From positions 248,001 to 312,000 of the forward strand of contig CAVXJZ010000006.1 of assembly GCA_963762205.1 (NCBI GenBank): DNA of 64,000 nt, read 5' to 3'. Source of the DNA: VRUE01 sp963762205 (GTDB taxonomy: Bacteria; Actinomycetota; Thermoleophilia; Solirubrobacterales; 70-9). How positions within the stretch are numbered: position 1 is the stretch's first letter; each line of letters starts with the position of its first letter. The notes under the pieces were generated by a model, which had not been told where the DNA came from, did no database searches, and saw only the letters and a list, made by a program, of their open reading frames with translations. Shown here in pieces: positions 18,592-26,817 of the stretch. A program made the position numbers and the translations under genes.

Positions 18592-19736
18592 GTGAACTTC
18601 GAGTTGACGACGAGCAGAGGCTGCTGCGGGACACGGTCCGGGACTTCGCCCGGCAGGAGGTCGCACCCGTGGCAGAGGAGCTCGACCGCGAGAAGCGATT
18701 CCCCTACGAGATCGTCGCCAAGATGGGCGAGCTGGGGCTGATGGGCATCCCCTTCCCGGAGGAGTTCGGCGGTGGCGGCGCCGACACCCTCTCCTACGCG
18801 CTCGCGGTCGAGGAGCTGGCCCGGATCGACTCCTCGGTCTGCATCACGATGGCCGCCCACACCTCGCTGGGGACGATGCCGATCCACCTCTGGGGGTCGG
18901 AGGAGCAGAAGTCCGAGTGGCTGCCGGAGCTCTGCAGCGGCCGCCGGCTGGCCGCCTTCGGGCTGACCGAGCCCGAAGCCGGCTCCGACGCCGGAAACGT
19001 CCGCACGACGGCGAGGCTCGACGACGGCGAATGGGTGATCGACGGCGCCAAGCAGTTCATCACCAACTCGGGCACGAAGATCTCGGGCTGCGTCTCGATC
19101 ACCGCGGTCACCGGCGAGGCCGATGGCCGCAGGGAGATCTCGAACCTGATCGTGCCGACCGGGACGCCGGGCTACGAGGCCGGCGAGCCCTACCGAAAGA
19201 TGGGCTGGAACGCGTCCGACACCCGGCCCCTGTCCTTCGACGGCTGCCGCGTGCCCGAGTCCAACCTGCTGGGCCGGCGCGGCGACGGCTTCAAGAACTT
19301 CCTCCACATCCTCGACGGAGGGCGGATCGGGGTCGCGGCGATGGGCGTCGGGCTCGCCCAGGGCGCACTCGACGAGGCGATCTCCTACGCCAAGGAGCGC
19401 CGGGCGTTCGGGCAGCCGATCTCCAAGTTCCAGTCGATCCAGGCGAAGATCGCCGACCTCTCGGCGCAGATAGAGGCGGCCCGCCTGCTCACCTGGCGCG
19501 CCGCCCTGGAGAAGGACGCCGGCGACTCGTTCACGCTGACGGCGGCCCAGGCGAAGCTGATCACAGGCCGCCTCGCGGTCAGGGCCACCGAGGAGGCCGT
19601 GCAGATCCACGGCGGCTACGGCTACATCGAGGAGTACCCGGTCTGCCGCTTCTACCGTGACGCCAAGATCCTCACGATCGGCGAGGGCACCGACGAGGTG
19701 CAGCAGATGGTGATCGCCCGCCAGCTCGGCTGCTAG
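18592..19736 (+). CDS. Acyl-CoA dehydrogenase, with apparent one-base deletion near the 5' end
   Basis: A GTG at 18592 encodes VNFELT. The frame is then lost near 18606-18610, and the expected DEQRLLRDTVRDFARQEVAP is found one base out of register, joining the intact frame that continues to 19736. Adding one base gives about 381 residues, the usual length. If the break is real, translation could only begin at GTG 18669. Flavin/substrate motifs include FGLTEPEAGSDAGNVRTTA and QIHGGYGYIEEYPVCRFYRD, and the catalytic Glu is in IGEGTDEVQQ. It oxidises acyl-CoA and reduces the ETF encoded at 5808-7575. Confidence 0.9.
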
Positions 19737-19739
19737 CGC

Positions 19740-20594
19740 CTACTGGGCGGCGTGCAGGGTGAAGCGGACCCGCGTCCCGGGAGCGGCGCCCTCCAGCCAG
19801 ATGCGGCCGCCGTGGGCCTCGACGATGGCCCGGGAGATCGCCAGGCCGAGCCCTGCGCCGTCGCCGCCGCGCGACTCCTCGCCGCGGTAGAAGGCGTCGA
19901 AGACGCGACTCCCCTCCTCGGGCGAGATCCCCTCCCCGTCGTCGACGACCTCGACCTCGACGCCACCGGCGGCGCTGCGCGCCCGCACGGTGACGCTGCC
20001 GTCGGCCGGAGTGTGGCGGATCGCGTTCTGGATCAGGTTGAAGAGGACCCGCTGCACCTTCTCGGCGTTGGCGCTGGCAAGCACCTCGTGCGGCGGCAGC
20101 TCGGCGGCCAGGGCCACGCCCCTGGCCTCGGCGGGCGCCCGCATCGCGGCGACGGTGTCGTCGATCAGCTCGCGCAGCTCGACCTGCTGCATCGTCCAGC
20201 TGATCTCGCCGGCCTCGATCCGCGAGAGCTCGAAGAGGTCGTCGATCAGCGCCGTCAGGACCTCGACGTGGGTGCGCATCTCGCCCAGATAGCGATCGCG
20301 GGTCTCCCCGGTCGCGACCCCGTCGTCGATCGACTCGACCAGCAGCCGCAGGGAGGCGAGCGGCGTGCGCAGGTCGTGCGACACCGAGGCGACGAGCTGC
20401 CGGCGCGCACGCTCGATCTGGCGCCGCGAGCGCTCCTCGGCGATCAGCCGGGTGGCCAGCCAGGCGGCCAGGGCCCCGCCGGCGATCGCCAGGGCGACGA
20501 GGGCGATCTGCCCCCAGCCCATCCGGTGCGGGACGGTGACCGCGGCGGCGCCGGCGAGGAAGGAGGCGACGGCGATCGCGATCGCGCGCTTCAT
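19740..20594 (-). CDS. Sensor histidine kinase
   Basis: 284 residues. Two N-terminal hydrophobic segments (about 4-20 and 28-50) have almost no loop between them, so there is no large extracellular sensor. Phospho-acceptor His73 lies in SVSHDLRTPL. The ATPase has NLIQNAIRHT (N box), VVDDGEGI (G1) and GAGLGLAIS (G2). It pairs with the response regulator whose stop is 16 nt upstream. The stimulus may come through the adjacent DipZ/lipoprotein genes, but this is inference. Confidence 0.92.
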   Translation of the reverse strand: MKRAIAIAVASFLAGAAAVTVPHRMGWGQIALVALAIAGGALAAWLATRLIAEERSRRQIERARRQLVASVSHDLRTPLASLRLLVESIDDGVATGETRDRYLGEMRTHVEVLTALIDDLFELSRIEAGEISWTMQQVELRELIDDTVAAMRAPAEARGVALAAELPPHEVLASANAEKVQRVLFNLIQNAIRHTPADGSVTVRARSAAGGVEVEVVDDGEGISPEEGSRVFDAFYRGEESRGGDGAGLGLAISRAIVEAHGGRIWLEGAAPGTRVRFTLHAAQ

Positions 20595-20610
20595 GCGGCG
20601 GCCCCCCGCC

Positions 20611-21315
20611 TCATGGCCGCAACCTGTAGCCGACGCCCCAGACCGTCTCGATGAAGCGCGGCGCCGAGGGGTCCTCGCGCAGCTTGGCGCGCAGGCGGCG
20701 GACGTGGACGGTGACGGTGCTGGTGTCCCTGAAGTAGGCCGAGTCCCAGACCGCCTCCATCAGCTGATCGCGTGAGAAGACGCGGCCGGGATGGGCGGCG
20801 AGGTGGGCGAGCAGGTCGAACTCGAGCATGGTCAGCGAGATCTCCTCGCCGTCGAGGGTGACGCTCCGCATCGCCGGGTCGATCCGCAGCGGGCCGACCT
20901 CGATCGGCGGGGCCTCCTCGACCGCCGGCGGCGGTGAGACGCGTCGCAGGACGGCGCCCACCCGGGCGACGAGCTCGGCCGGAGAGAAGGGCTTGACGAC
21001 ATAGTCGTCGGCGCCCCGCCGCAGGCCGACGAGGCGGTCCGACTCCTCTCCTCGGGCGGTGAGCAGGATCACCGGGACGGGATCGCCGGAGAGCTCGTGC
21101 AGGCGCTTCATCACCTCGATCCCGTCGATTCCCGGCAGCATCACGTCGAGAACGACGAGATCGGGGCGGCTCTCCTCGGCGAGGCGCAGCGCCTCGAATC
21201 CGTCGGCGGCTTCGAGCGTCTCGAACCCGGCCCGCTGCATGTAGCGGCCGACCACCTCGACGATCGTCGGCTCGTCGTCGACGACCAGCACGGTTCCACC
21301 CGGGGCCTGATCCAT
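20611..21315 (-). CDS. OmpR-family DNA-binding response regulator
   Basis: 234 residues from the ATG at 21315. The receiver domain has Asp13/Asp14, phospho-acceptor Asp57 in LVVLDVMLPG, and KPFSPAEL. The winged-helix output domain ends TSTVTVHVRRLRAKLRED and WGVGYRL. The upstream in-frame extension to 21357 overlaps the DipZ gene end and does not resemble the family, so it was excluded. It is cotranscribed with the histidine kinase. Confidence 0.93.
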   Translation of the reverse strand: MDQAPGGTVLVVDDEPTIVEVVGRYMQRAGFETLEAADGFEALRLAEESRPDLVVLDVMLPGIDGIEVMKRLHELSGDPVPVILLTARGEESDRLVGLRRGADDYVVKPFSPAELVARVGAVLRRVSPPPAVEEAPPIEVGPLRIDPAMRSVTLDGEEISLTMLEFDLLAHLAAHPGRVFSRDQLMEAVWDSAYFRDTSTVTVHVRRLRAKLREDPSAPRFIETVWGVGYRLRP

Positions 21316-21337
21316 CGCCTCGATTGTCCCCCCTGAG

Positions 21338-23104
21338 CTAGCCAAACGTGAAGGCATACCCCGTCACCCCGTCTTCGGGAAAGAGCTCGAGCAGATGGTT
21401 GCCGACGCCGGGCAGGTCGACCAAATCGTAGAGGCGCTGCGAGGAGACGTTCACGACCCCGCCCGTGACGTCGGACCCGGCGAGGTCGGCCGGGATCGGC
21501 TCGCCGTCGAGCTGCACCCGCACCTGCCTCGTGCGGCCCGGCGACCCGAGCACGAGGTAGACGCGCCGGGCGCCGAAGTTCAGCTCCAGGGAGCCACCCT
21601 CGGCGGTCGCCGAGTCGAGCGCGATCTTCCACCGACCGCGGAAGGCGAAGTTGTCGCGTGGAGGCGTGGGAGGTTCGCCGAAGTCGTGGCTTCCTGGCGA
21701 GAGCATCGGGTTGACGAAGCGTTCGGCGCGGGCGGCGCCGAGGTAGGTCTCGGGGGTGGTGACGCCGGCGGAGGCGGTGATCCCCTGCGCCTTGGACTCG
21801 CGGGCGGCGACCGGCCGCCCGGCTTCCGCCAGCAGCTCCCGGATCACCTCCTCCTTCTTGTCGTAGTCGCCCTCGCCGAAGTGGGTGTACCGCACCCTCC
21901 CCCTCGCGTCGACGAAGTACTCGGCGGGCCAGTACTGGTTGGCGTAGGCGCTCCACGTGGCCAGGTCGTTGTCCTGGGCGACCGGGTACTCGATGTCGTT
22001 GCGCTGGATCGCGTCCTCGACGTTGCCGGCGTCTTTCTCGAACGGGAACTCAGGCGAGTGGACGCCGACGATCGTCAGGCCGTCCCTGCGGTAGGTCCTG
22101 TCCCACGCGGTCAGGTAGGGAAGGGTGCGCAGGCAGTTGATGCAGCTGTAGGTCCAGAAGTCGACGAGGACGACGCGGCCGCGCAGCCCCTTCAGGGTGA
22201 GTGGCCTGTCGCCGGGGGTGTTGAACCAGGCCTGGTTGCCGACGAATTCGGGAGCCGTGCCCAGCACCGGCAGGTCCGACTTCCCCCCGCTCCCACCGCC
22301 GCCCTGGTCGGGCTCGGAGGCCGCGGCTTCGCCGGCCCGGGCGCCGATGCCGTCCGACTGGCCCCGCACGTCGTCGAGCGCGCTGCGAGCCGAGGCCGTG
22401 CCCTCGAGGCTTTCGGTGGGGTTGACCAGGAAGCTCGGCAGCGAGCTGGCGATCGTGTTTTGGAACTTGATGTCGTAGTCGGCCGCCATCGCCAGCGCGA
22501 CGACGACCATCACCGCGCCCATCGCCACCTGCAGGCCGACGCCCCTGCGCGCCAGTGGCGCCGTCAGGCGCCGGCCGCCGAGCATCAGGAAGTAGAGGAC
22601 GACCGCGGAGCCGATCCCGTAGCTGAGGGCGACCGCGAGGCGGCCGGCGGTGAACGGCTGCGAGGCGGAGACGGTGATCACGCCGGCGAGGATCGGGCCG
22701 GCGCACGGGGCGTAGACGAGGCCGAGGCTGGCGCCGACGGCCGTGCCCGACCAGAAGCCGTCGCCGCCGCCCCCGGCGACCCCGGCACGCCCGGCGAAGC
22801 GGCTTATCGTCGCCTCGACCCGGGCGGCCAGCGGCGGGATCATCAGGGTGATCCCGAAGGCGAGCAGGACGGCGATCGCCAGGTTGCGGAGCAGGTCGTC
22901 GGGCAGCCCCAGGGCGGAGATCACGTAGACGAGGGCGACCGTCGCGAACGTGAACGAGAGCGCCAGGCCGGCGACTATCCCCAGCGGCCGCCGCCTGCCT
23001 CCCGTCGCGCCCGCGGAGAGCGCGATCGGGAGCACCGGCAGCACGCAGGGCGAGAGCGCGGTTCCCGCCCCCGCAACGAAGCCGAACAGCATCAGGACGA
23101 CCAT
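21338..23104 (-). CDS. DipZ-like fusion: CcdA/DsbD membrane domain + thioredoxin-like + carbohydrate-binding-like C-terminus
   Basis: 588 residues. Residues 1-210 are a six-helix CcdA-type electron carrier with Cys in SPCVLPVLP and APCAGPI. A Gly/Ser-rich linker leads to a thioredoxin-like domain with VDFWTYSCINCLRTLPYL (CINC active site), then a beta-rich C-terminal domain as in mycobacterial DipZ. It carries reducing power from the cytoplasm to extracytoplasmic thiols. It lies between a Met-rich-repeat lipoprotein gene and a two-component system, all on the same strand. Confidence 0.9.
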   Translation of the reverse strand: MVVLMLFGFVAGAGTALSPCVLPVLPIALSAGATGGRRRPLGIVAGLALSFTFATVALVYVISALGLPDDLLRNLAIAVLLAFGITLMIPPLAARVEATISRFAGRAGVAGGGGDGFWSGTAVGASLGLVYAPCAGPILAGVITVSASQPFTAGRLAVALSYGIGSAVVLYFLMLGGRRLTAPLARRGVGLQVAMGAVMVVVALAMAADYDIKFQNTIASSLPSFLVNPTESLEGTASARSALDDVRGQSDGIGARAGEAAASEPDQGGGGSGGKSDLPVLGTAPEFVGNQAWFNTPGDRPLTLKGLRGRVVLVDFWTYSCINCLRTLPYLTAWDRTYRRDGLTIVGVHSPEFPFEKDAGNVEDAIQRNDIEYPVAQDNDLATWSAYANQYWPAEYFVDARGRVRYTHFGEGDYDKKEEVIRELLAEAGRPVAARESKAQGITASAGVTTPETYLGAARAERFVNPMLSPGSHDFGEPPTPPRDNFAFRGRWKIALDSATAEGGSLELNFGARRVYLVLGSPGRTRQVRVQLDGEPIPADLAGSDVTGGVVNVSSQRLYDLVDLPGVGNHLLELFPEDGVTGYAFTFG

Positions 23105-23145
23105 CGCTCAACCCTGGCAGCTCGACCTTACAAATGGGTGACGTC

Positions 23146-23517
23146 TCAGCCCTCGCCCTTCATCGCGTCTTCGTGCTTCATCGAGTCGCCCTCGTCCTTC
23201 ATCGCTTCGTCGTCCTTCATCGCTTCGTCGTTCTTCATCGCTTCGTCGTTCTTCATCGCTTCGTCGTCCTTCATCGCTTCGTCGTCCTTCATCGCTTCGT
23301 CGTCCTTCATGGCGTCGCCCTCGTCCTTCATGGCGTCGCCCTCGTCCTTCATCGCTTCGTCGTTCTTCATCGCCTCGTCCTCGGTGGTCGCGGCCGCGTT
23401 CTGCGACTGCGCGGCGGTCTCGTCGTCGGACGAGCTTCCGCAACCGCCGATCGCGATTCCGCCGGCGACCGCGAGGATCGCCACACCCGGTATCGCCAAG
23501 GTTCGCTTCCAGTGCAT
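23146..23517 (-). CDS. Lipoprotein with 12 Met-Lys-Asp/Glu hexapeptide-type repeats
   Basis: 123 residues. A signal peptide ends in a lipobox with Cys26 (IAIGGCGSS). From about residue 45 the protein is twelve degenerate units of the form DEAMKD or DAMKDEG, highly acidic with an evenly spaced Met-Lys. This recalls the MXKDX pentapeptide-repeat family of uncharacterised exported proteins. GGGAG precedes the ATG. Adjacent to DipZ, so a surface role in metal binding or methionine oxidation is conceivable but unproven. Confidence 0.75.
   Translation of the reverse strand: MHWKRTLAIPGVAILAVAGGIAIGGCGSSSDDETAAQSQNAAATTEDEAMKNDEAMKDEGDAMKDEGDAMKDDEAMKDDEAMKDDEAMKNDEAMKNDEAMKDDEAMKDEGDSMKHEDAMKGEG
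23155..23390. repeat. Coding 18-bp tandem repeat
   Basis: About twelve imperfect copies of an 18-bp unit (consensus GCTTCGTCGTCCTTCATC on the plus strand, some copies 21 or 24 bp) encode the DEAMKD repeats of the lipoprotein. Neighbouring copies are nearly identical at DNA level, so copy number may vary between strains. Confidence 0.9.
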
Positions 23518-23583
23518 CGCTTCTCCCTTCGTAGAGGACCGGACGGCCCACGCTAGGAGGAAAATGTGACGAGGAAATGACAG

Positions 23584-23955
23584 CTACGGGCCGGGCCTGG
23601 AGGTGACCTCGCCCTGCCCCCGACCGGCGACCTCGGCCGCCCGGCCGACCCCCGCGCCGACGCCGAAGTGCTCGCAGATCGTCAGCTCGTGCTCGCGCAG
23701 AAGGGGCCGGGTCGGGTCGACGGCGGGCGCCGAGCGCAACGCCTCGCGCCCCTGGGCGACCCAGACGCGGCCGGCGGCCGCGGCCGTCTCCGCGATCGGC
23801 ACCGCGACGAGCTTCGGGCGCCGCCGGCCGAGGGCGACGATCAGCCAGGTCGGCTCGCCGCCGCCGGCGTCGACGAAGGTCCCGCGCACGGTGCCCACCC
23901 TGCCGCCGCCGGCGTCGTCGACCTCGAAGCCGATCGGCAGCGGCTCGTCAGCCAT
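23584..23955 (-). CDS. PRC-barrel-like small protein
   Basis: 123 residues. The N-terminal beta pattern FEVDDAGGGRVGTVRGTF, then PTWLIVALGRRRPKLVAVPI, fits a PRC-barrel-type fold, followed by a Gly-rich disordered tail. Its first bases overlap the MeaB gene end by 8 nt, implying cotranscription. Function is unknown; PRC-barrel proteins bind RNA or photosynthetic/cytoskeletal partners in other bacteria. Confidence 0.6.
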   Translation of the reverse strand: MADEPLPIGFEVDDAGGGRVGTVRGTFVDAGGGEPTWLIVALGRRRPKLVAVPIAETAAAAGRVWVAQGREALRSAPAVDPTRPLLREHELTICEHFGVGAGVGRAAEVAGRGQGEVTSRPGP

Positions 23956-24922
23956 CCGCCGTCTGCCTCTCGAGCAGCTCCGAGGCGGCGCTGGCGGGAT
24001 CGAGCTGGCGTCGAACGACCCGGTCGAGCAGCTCCTGCGTCCTGGGGTCGGCCGCGGCGGTCGCGTCGAGGCGGCGGCGCATCCGCGAGGCGGCGATGCC
24101 GAGCACCTCGCTGCGCAGGTTGCGGGCGCGCCGCTGCTCGAGCGTGCCCTCGGCCTCGATGTGGCGGCGATGCTCGTCGATCTTGGCCGCGAGCTCCTCG
24201 ACCCCCTCTCCCCGGGCCGCCTCGGTGCGCAGGATCGGCACCGTCCAGCCCTCCGGGTCCTGCGAGAGGGCCAGCACCCCCCGCACCTCGCGAACCATCG
24301 TTTCGGTCATCGGGTGGTCGGCCTTGTTGACGACGATGATGTCGGGGATCTCCATCACCCCCGCCTTCAGCGCCTGGATCGAGTCGCCGGACCCCGGCAT
24401 CAGGGCGAGCACGATCGTGTCGGCGTGATCGACGATGTCGATCTCCGCCTGGCCGACGCCGACGGTCTCGATCAGCACGTCGTCCCTGCCGGCGGCGTCC
24501 ATCGCAAGGGCGACCTGGAGTGCCGCCTCCGAGAGGCCGCCGAGCGCCCCGCGCGAGGCCATCGAGCGGATGAAGACGCCTGGGTCGAGGAAGTGGTCGG
24601 AGAGCCGGATCCGGTCGCCGAGCAGGGCACCGCGCGTGAACGGGCTCGAGGGGTCGATCGAGAGCACCGCGACCTGGCGGTCCTGCTTGCGCAGCTCCGC
24701 CGTGAGGGCGCCGATCAGCGTGCTCTTGCCGACCCCCGGCGGGCCCGTGAAGCCGACGATGCGCGCCTTCCCCGTTCGGGGGTAGACCTCGCGGACCAGG
24801 TCCCAGCCGGCGGGGTCGTCCGACTCGATCAGGGTTATCGCCCGGGCGAGCGCCCGCTTGTCGCCGGCGACCAGCCGCTCGGCGAGCGACGCGGACTCTG
24901 CGGATCTGGCGATGTCCGACAT
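23948..24922 (-). CDS. meaB: Methylmalonyl-CoA mutase-associated GTPase (MeaB/ArgK family)
   Basis: 324 residues. Walker A GPPGVGKST is at 60-68; family motifs LSIDPSSPFTRGALLGDRIR, FIRSMASRG, IETVGVGQAE and the guanine motif VNKAD are all present. It loads or protects the cobalamin cofactor of methylmalonyl-CoA mutase, encoded 14 kb away at 7718-9890. In many genomes the two are adjacent, so the separation is mildly unusual. Confidence 0.95.
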   Translation of the reverse strand: MSDIARSAESASLAERLVAGDKRALARAITLIESDDPAGWDLVREVYPRTGKARIVGFTGPPGVGKSTLIGALTAELRKQDRQVAVLSIDPSSPFTRGALLGDRIRLSDHFLDPGVFIRSMASRGALGGLSEAALQVALAMDAAGRDDVLIETVGVGQAEIDIVDHADTIVLALMPGSGDSIQALKAGVMEIPDIIVVNKADHPMTETMVREVRGVLALSQDPEGWTVPILRTEAARGEGVEELAAKIDEHRRHIEAEGTLEQRRARNLRSEVLGIAASRMRRRLDATAAADPRTQELLDRVVRRQLDPASAASELLERQTADG

Positions 24923-24950
24923 GGCCGGCTGAGTCTAAAGTCCAGCCGCC

Positions 24951-25607
24951 GTGATCCGCACGATCCGCTTCTGCGCCCGCAACGGGATGCTGACACCGCG
25001 CTACGCGCGGTTGCTGGCCCGCTACCTGCGGCGCCGGCTGCTGACCGTCGCCGGATACCGCTGGCGGACCGACGGGATGGTCTTCTTCGGGCGGCGGCTG
25101 GCGCTGCAGATCGCCCGCCGCGGCCGGGTTGAGTTCGGCCGTCTGGTCTGGATCGGAGACGGCACGAAGATCCGCTGCCACGAGGGCGTCGTCGAGATCG
25201 GCGCGAAGACGGTGCTGGGACAGGAGTGCACGATCTCCGCCTACCGGCGGGTGCGGATCGGTGAGCAGTGCGTGATCGCCGACCGGGCGATGTTCATCGA
25301 CTTCGACCACGGCGTGGTCGAGGTCGAGCGCCCGATCCGCGAGCAGGGCATCTACAAGCGCGAGGTCGACGTCGGCTCCAACGTCTGGATCGGCTACGGG
25401 GCATGCATCCTGCGCGGGGTCAGGGTCGGCGACAACTCGATCGTCGGCACCAACTCGGTGGTCACCAGGGACGTGCCGGCCAATGCGGTCGTGGCCGGGA
25501 TCCCGGCCCGCGTGATCCGCATGCGCGAGGCGCCGGCGGAGCTGCGCTGGCCGCACCCCGTCGAGCCCGACCCCGCGGCCGAGACGACCCTGCCTCAGCC
25601 CGAGTAG
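24951..25607 (+). CDS. Left-handed beta-helix (hexapeptide-repeat) acyltransferase
   Basis: 218 residues. Hexapeptide repeats run from about residue 62 to 180, with the LacA/NodL-type active region ending in VTRDVPANAVVAGIPARVIR. A basic amphipathic N-terminus (LLARYLRRRLL) may associate with the membrane. Likely O-acetylates a sugar. It is convergent with the GT4 gene, overlapping it by 13 nt, and may modify the same polysaccharide; mycobacterial MGLP loci also contain an acetyltransferase. Confidence 0.85.
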   Translation: MIRTIRFCARNGMLTPRYARLLARYLRRRLLTVAGYRWRTDGMVFFGRRLALQIARRGRVEFGRLVWIGDGTKIRCHEGVVEIGAKTVLGQECTISAYRRVRIGEQCVIADRAMFIDFDHGVVEVERPIREQGIYKREVDVGSNVWIGYGACILRGVRVGDNSIVGTNSVVTRDVPANAVVAGIPARVIRMREAPAELRWPHPVEPDPAAETTLPQPE

Positions 25608-26809
25608 CCGGGGCCCGGCTGCAGGCCGCTGGCGCCGACCAGCTCGGCGTAGACGGCGGCGGTCCGCTCGGCGACGTCGGCCCAGTCGAAGCGGCGCAGG
25701 TGCTCATAGGCTTCGGCCACCAGGCGCCGTCCCAGATCGTCGTCGCTAAGGACGCGGAGGGCGACGTCGGCGAGGGCTTCCGGGTCGTGGGCGGTGAAGC
25801 GCAGACCGGCTTCCTCGTGGGGGACGACCTCGCGCAGGCCGCCGGTGTCGGCGACGATGCAGGGGCAGCCAGAGGCCATCGCCTCGAGCGCGACCAGCCC
25901 GAAGGGCTCGTAGATCGAGGGCACCACGGTCAGGTCGGCGATCTTGTAGAGCGAGTGCAGGACGTCGTCGCCGATCCAGCCGACGAAGGTTCCGTGGTCC
26001 ATCAGCCCGAGCTCCCTCGCCTGCTTGTGGAGCTCGGCCTCGTGGGTGCCGGAGCCGGCGACCAGGAAGCGGGTGCCCGGTGCCTCCGCGATCACCCGCG
26101 GCATCGCCTCCAGCGCCAGCTGGAATCCCTTCTCATACACGAGGCGGCCGATCAGCAGCACGAGTTTCTCCTCGGCGGCGGCGAACTCCGAGCGCAGGCG
26201 CCGCAGCTCGTCGGGGTCCTGGGGCTGCAGGTCGTCGGGGTCGATCCCGTTGGGAATCACCGTCACCCGCTCCTCCTCGACGCCGAAGATGTCCGCGATC
26301 TGCTCGCGCATGTAGTGCGAGCAGGCGATCACCCGCTCCGAGCGATTGGTGATCCAGCGCTCGACGCCGTGGATGTAGGTCTGCGGGTGCTTGTCGACCC
26401 AGCCCTGGTGGCGGCCGTGCTCGGTCGCGTGGATCGTCGTCACCAGCGGCGCGTCGAAGCGCTTGGCGAGGTGGTCGCAGGCGTTGGCGACGAGCCAGTC
26501 GTGGCCGTGGACGACGTCGAAGTCGAGGCGGTCCCCGAGCTCGACGCCGGCGGCCAGCATGTCGGAGTTCATGCGCTCGACCCAGGCGACGAACTCGCCC
26601 AGGTCGGTCGGTCGCGTCGGCTCGCGGATGCGGTGGATCGCGACCCCTCCGCTGCGCTCCTCGGCCGGCGACTCCTCCCCTCCGCGGGTCAGCACGTGCA
26701 CCTCGACCCCCTGCTCGATCAGCCCCTCGGAGAGCTTGCGCACGTGCCTGGCGAGGCCGCCCTCGATCAGCGGCGGGTACTCCCAGGAGAGGATCAGCAC
26801 GCGGGTCAT
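25595..26809 (-). CDS. GT4-family alpha-glucosyltransferase (Rv3032-like)
   Basis: 404 residues, GT-B fold. The N-terminus ILSWEYPPLIEGGLARHVRKL is the glycogen-synthase-like GGLARH loop. HGHDWLVANA and TTIHATEHGRHQGW follow, and the donor-binding end is PSIYEPFGLVALEAMASG with the EX7E motif. As I recall it, the mycobacterial alpha-1,4-glucosyltransferase Rv3032 has the same layout. The frame is open far upstream, but the ATG at 26809 gives the natural N-terminus, 8 nt after the GH57 stop. It would elongate an alpha-1,4-glucan. Confidence 0.9.
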   Translation of the reverse strand: MTRVLILSWEYPPLIEGGLARHVRKLSEGLIEQGVEVHVLTRGGEESPAEERSGGVAIHRIREPTRPTDLGEFVAWVERMNSDMLAAGVELGDRLDFDVVHGHDWLVANACDHLAKRFDAPLVTTIHATEHGRHQGWVDKHPQTYIHGVERWITNRSERVIACSHYMREQIADIFGVEEERVTVIPNGIDPDDLQPQDPDELRRLRSEFAAAEEKLVLLIGRLVYEKGFQLALEAMPRVIAEAPGTRFLVAGSGTHEAELHKQARELGLMDHGTFVGWIGDDVLHSLYKIADLTVVPSIYEPFGLVALEAMASGCPCIVADTGGLREVVPHEEAGLRFTAHDPEALADVALRVLSDDDLGRRLVAEAYEHLRRFDWADVAERTAAVYAELVGASGLQPGPGYSG

Positions 26810-26817
26810 CGCTCGGG

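Noticed and set aside
16701..19610. 969-codon minus-strand open frame
   Set aside because: Antisense to the aldehyde and acyl-CoA dehydrogenase genes, with Arg/Gly/Asp-biased composition typical of shadow frames.
23155..23390. CRISPR-like regular repeats
   Set aside because: Units are contiguous without spacers and translate into the in-frame lipoprotein repeat.
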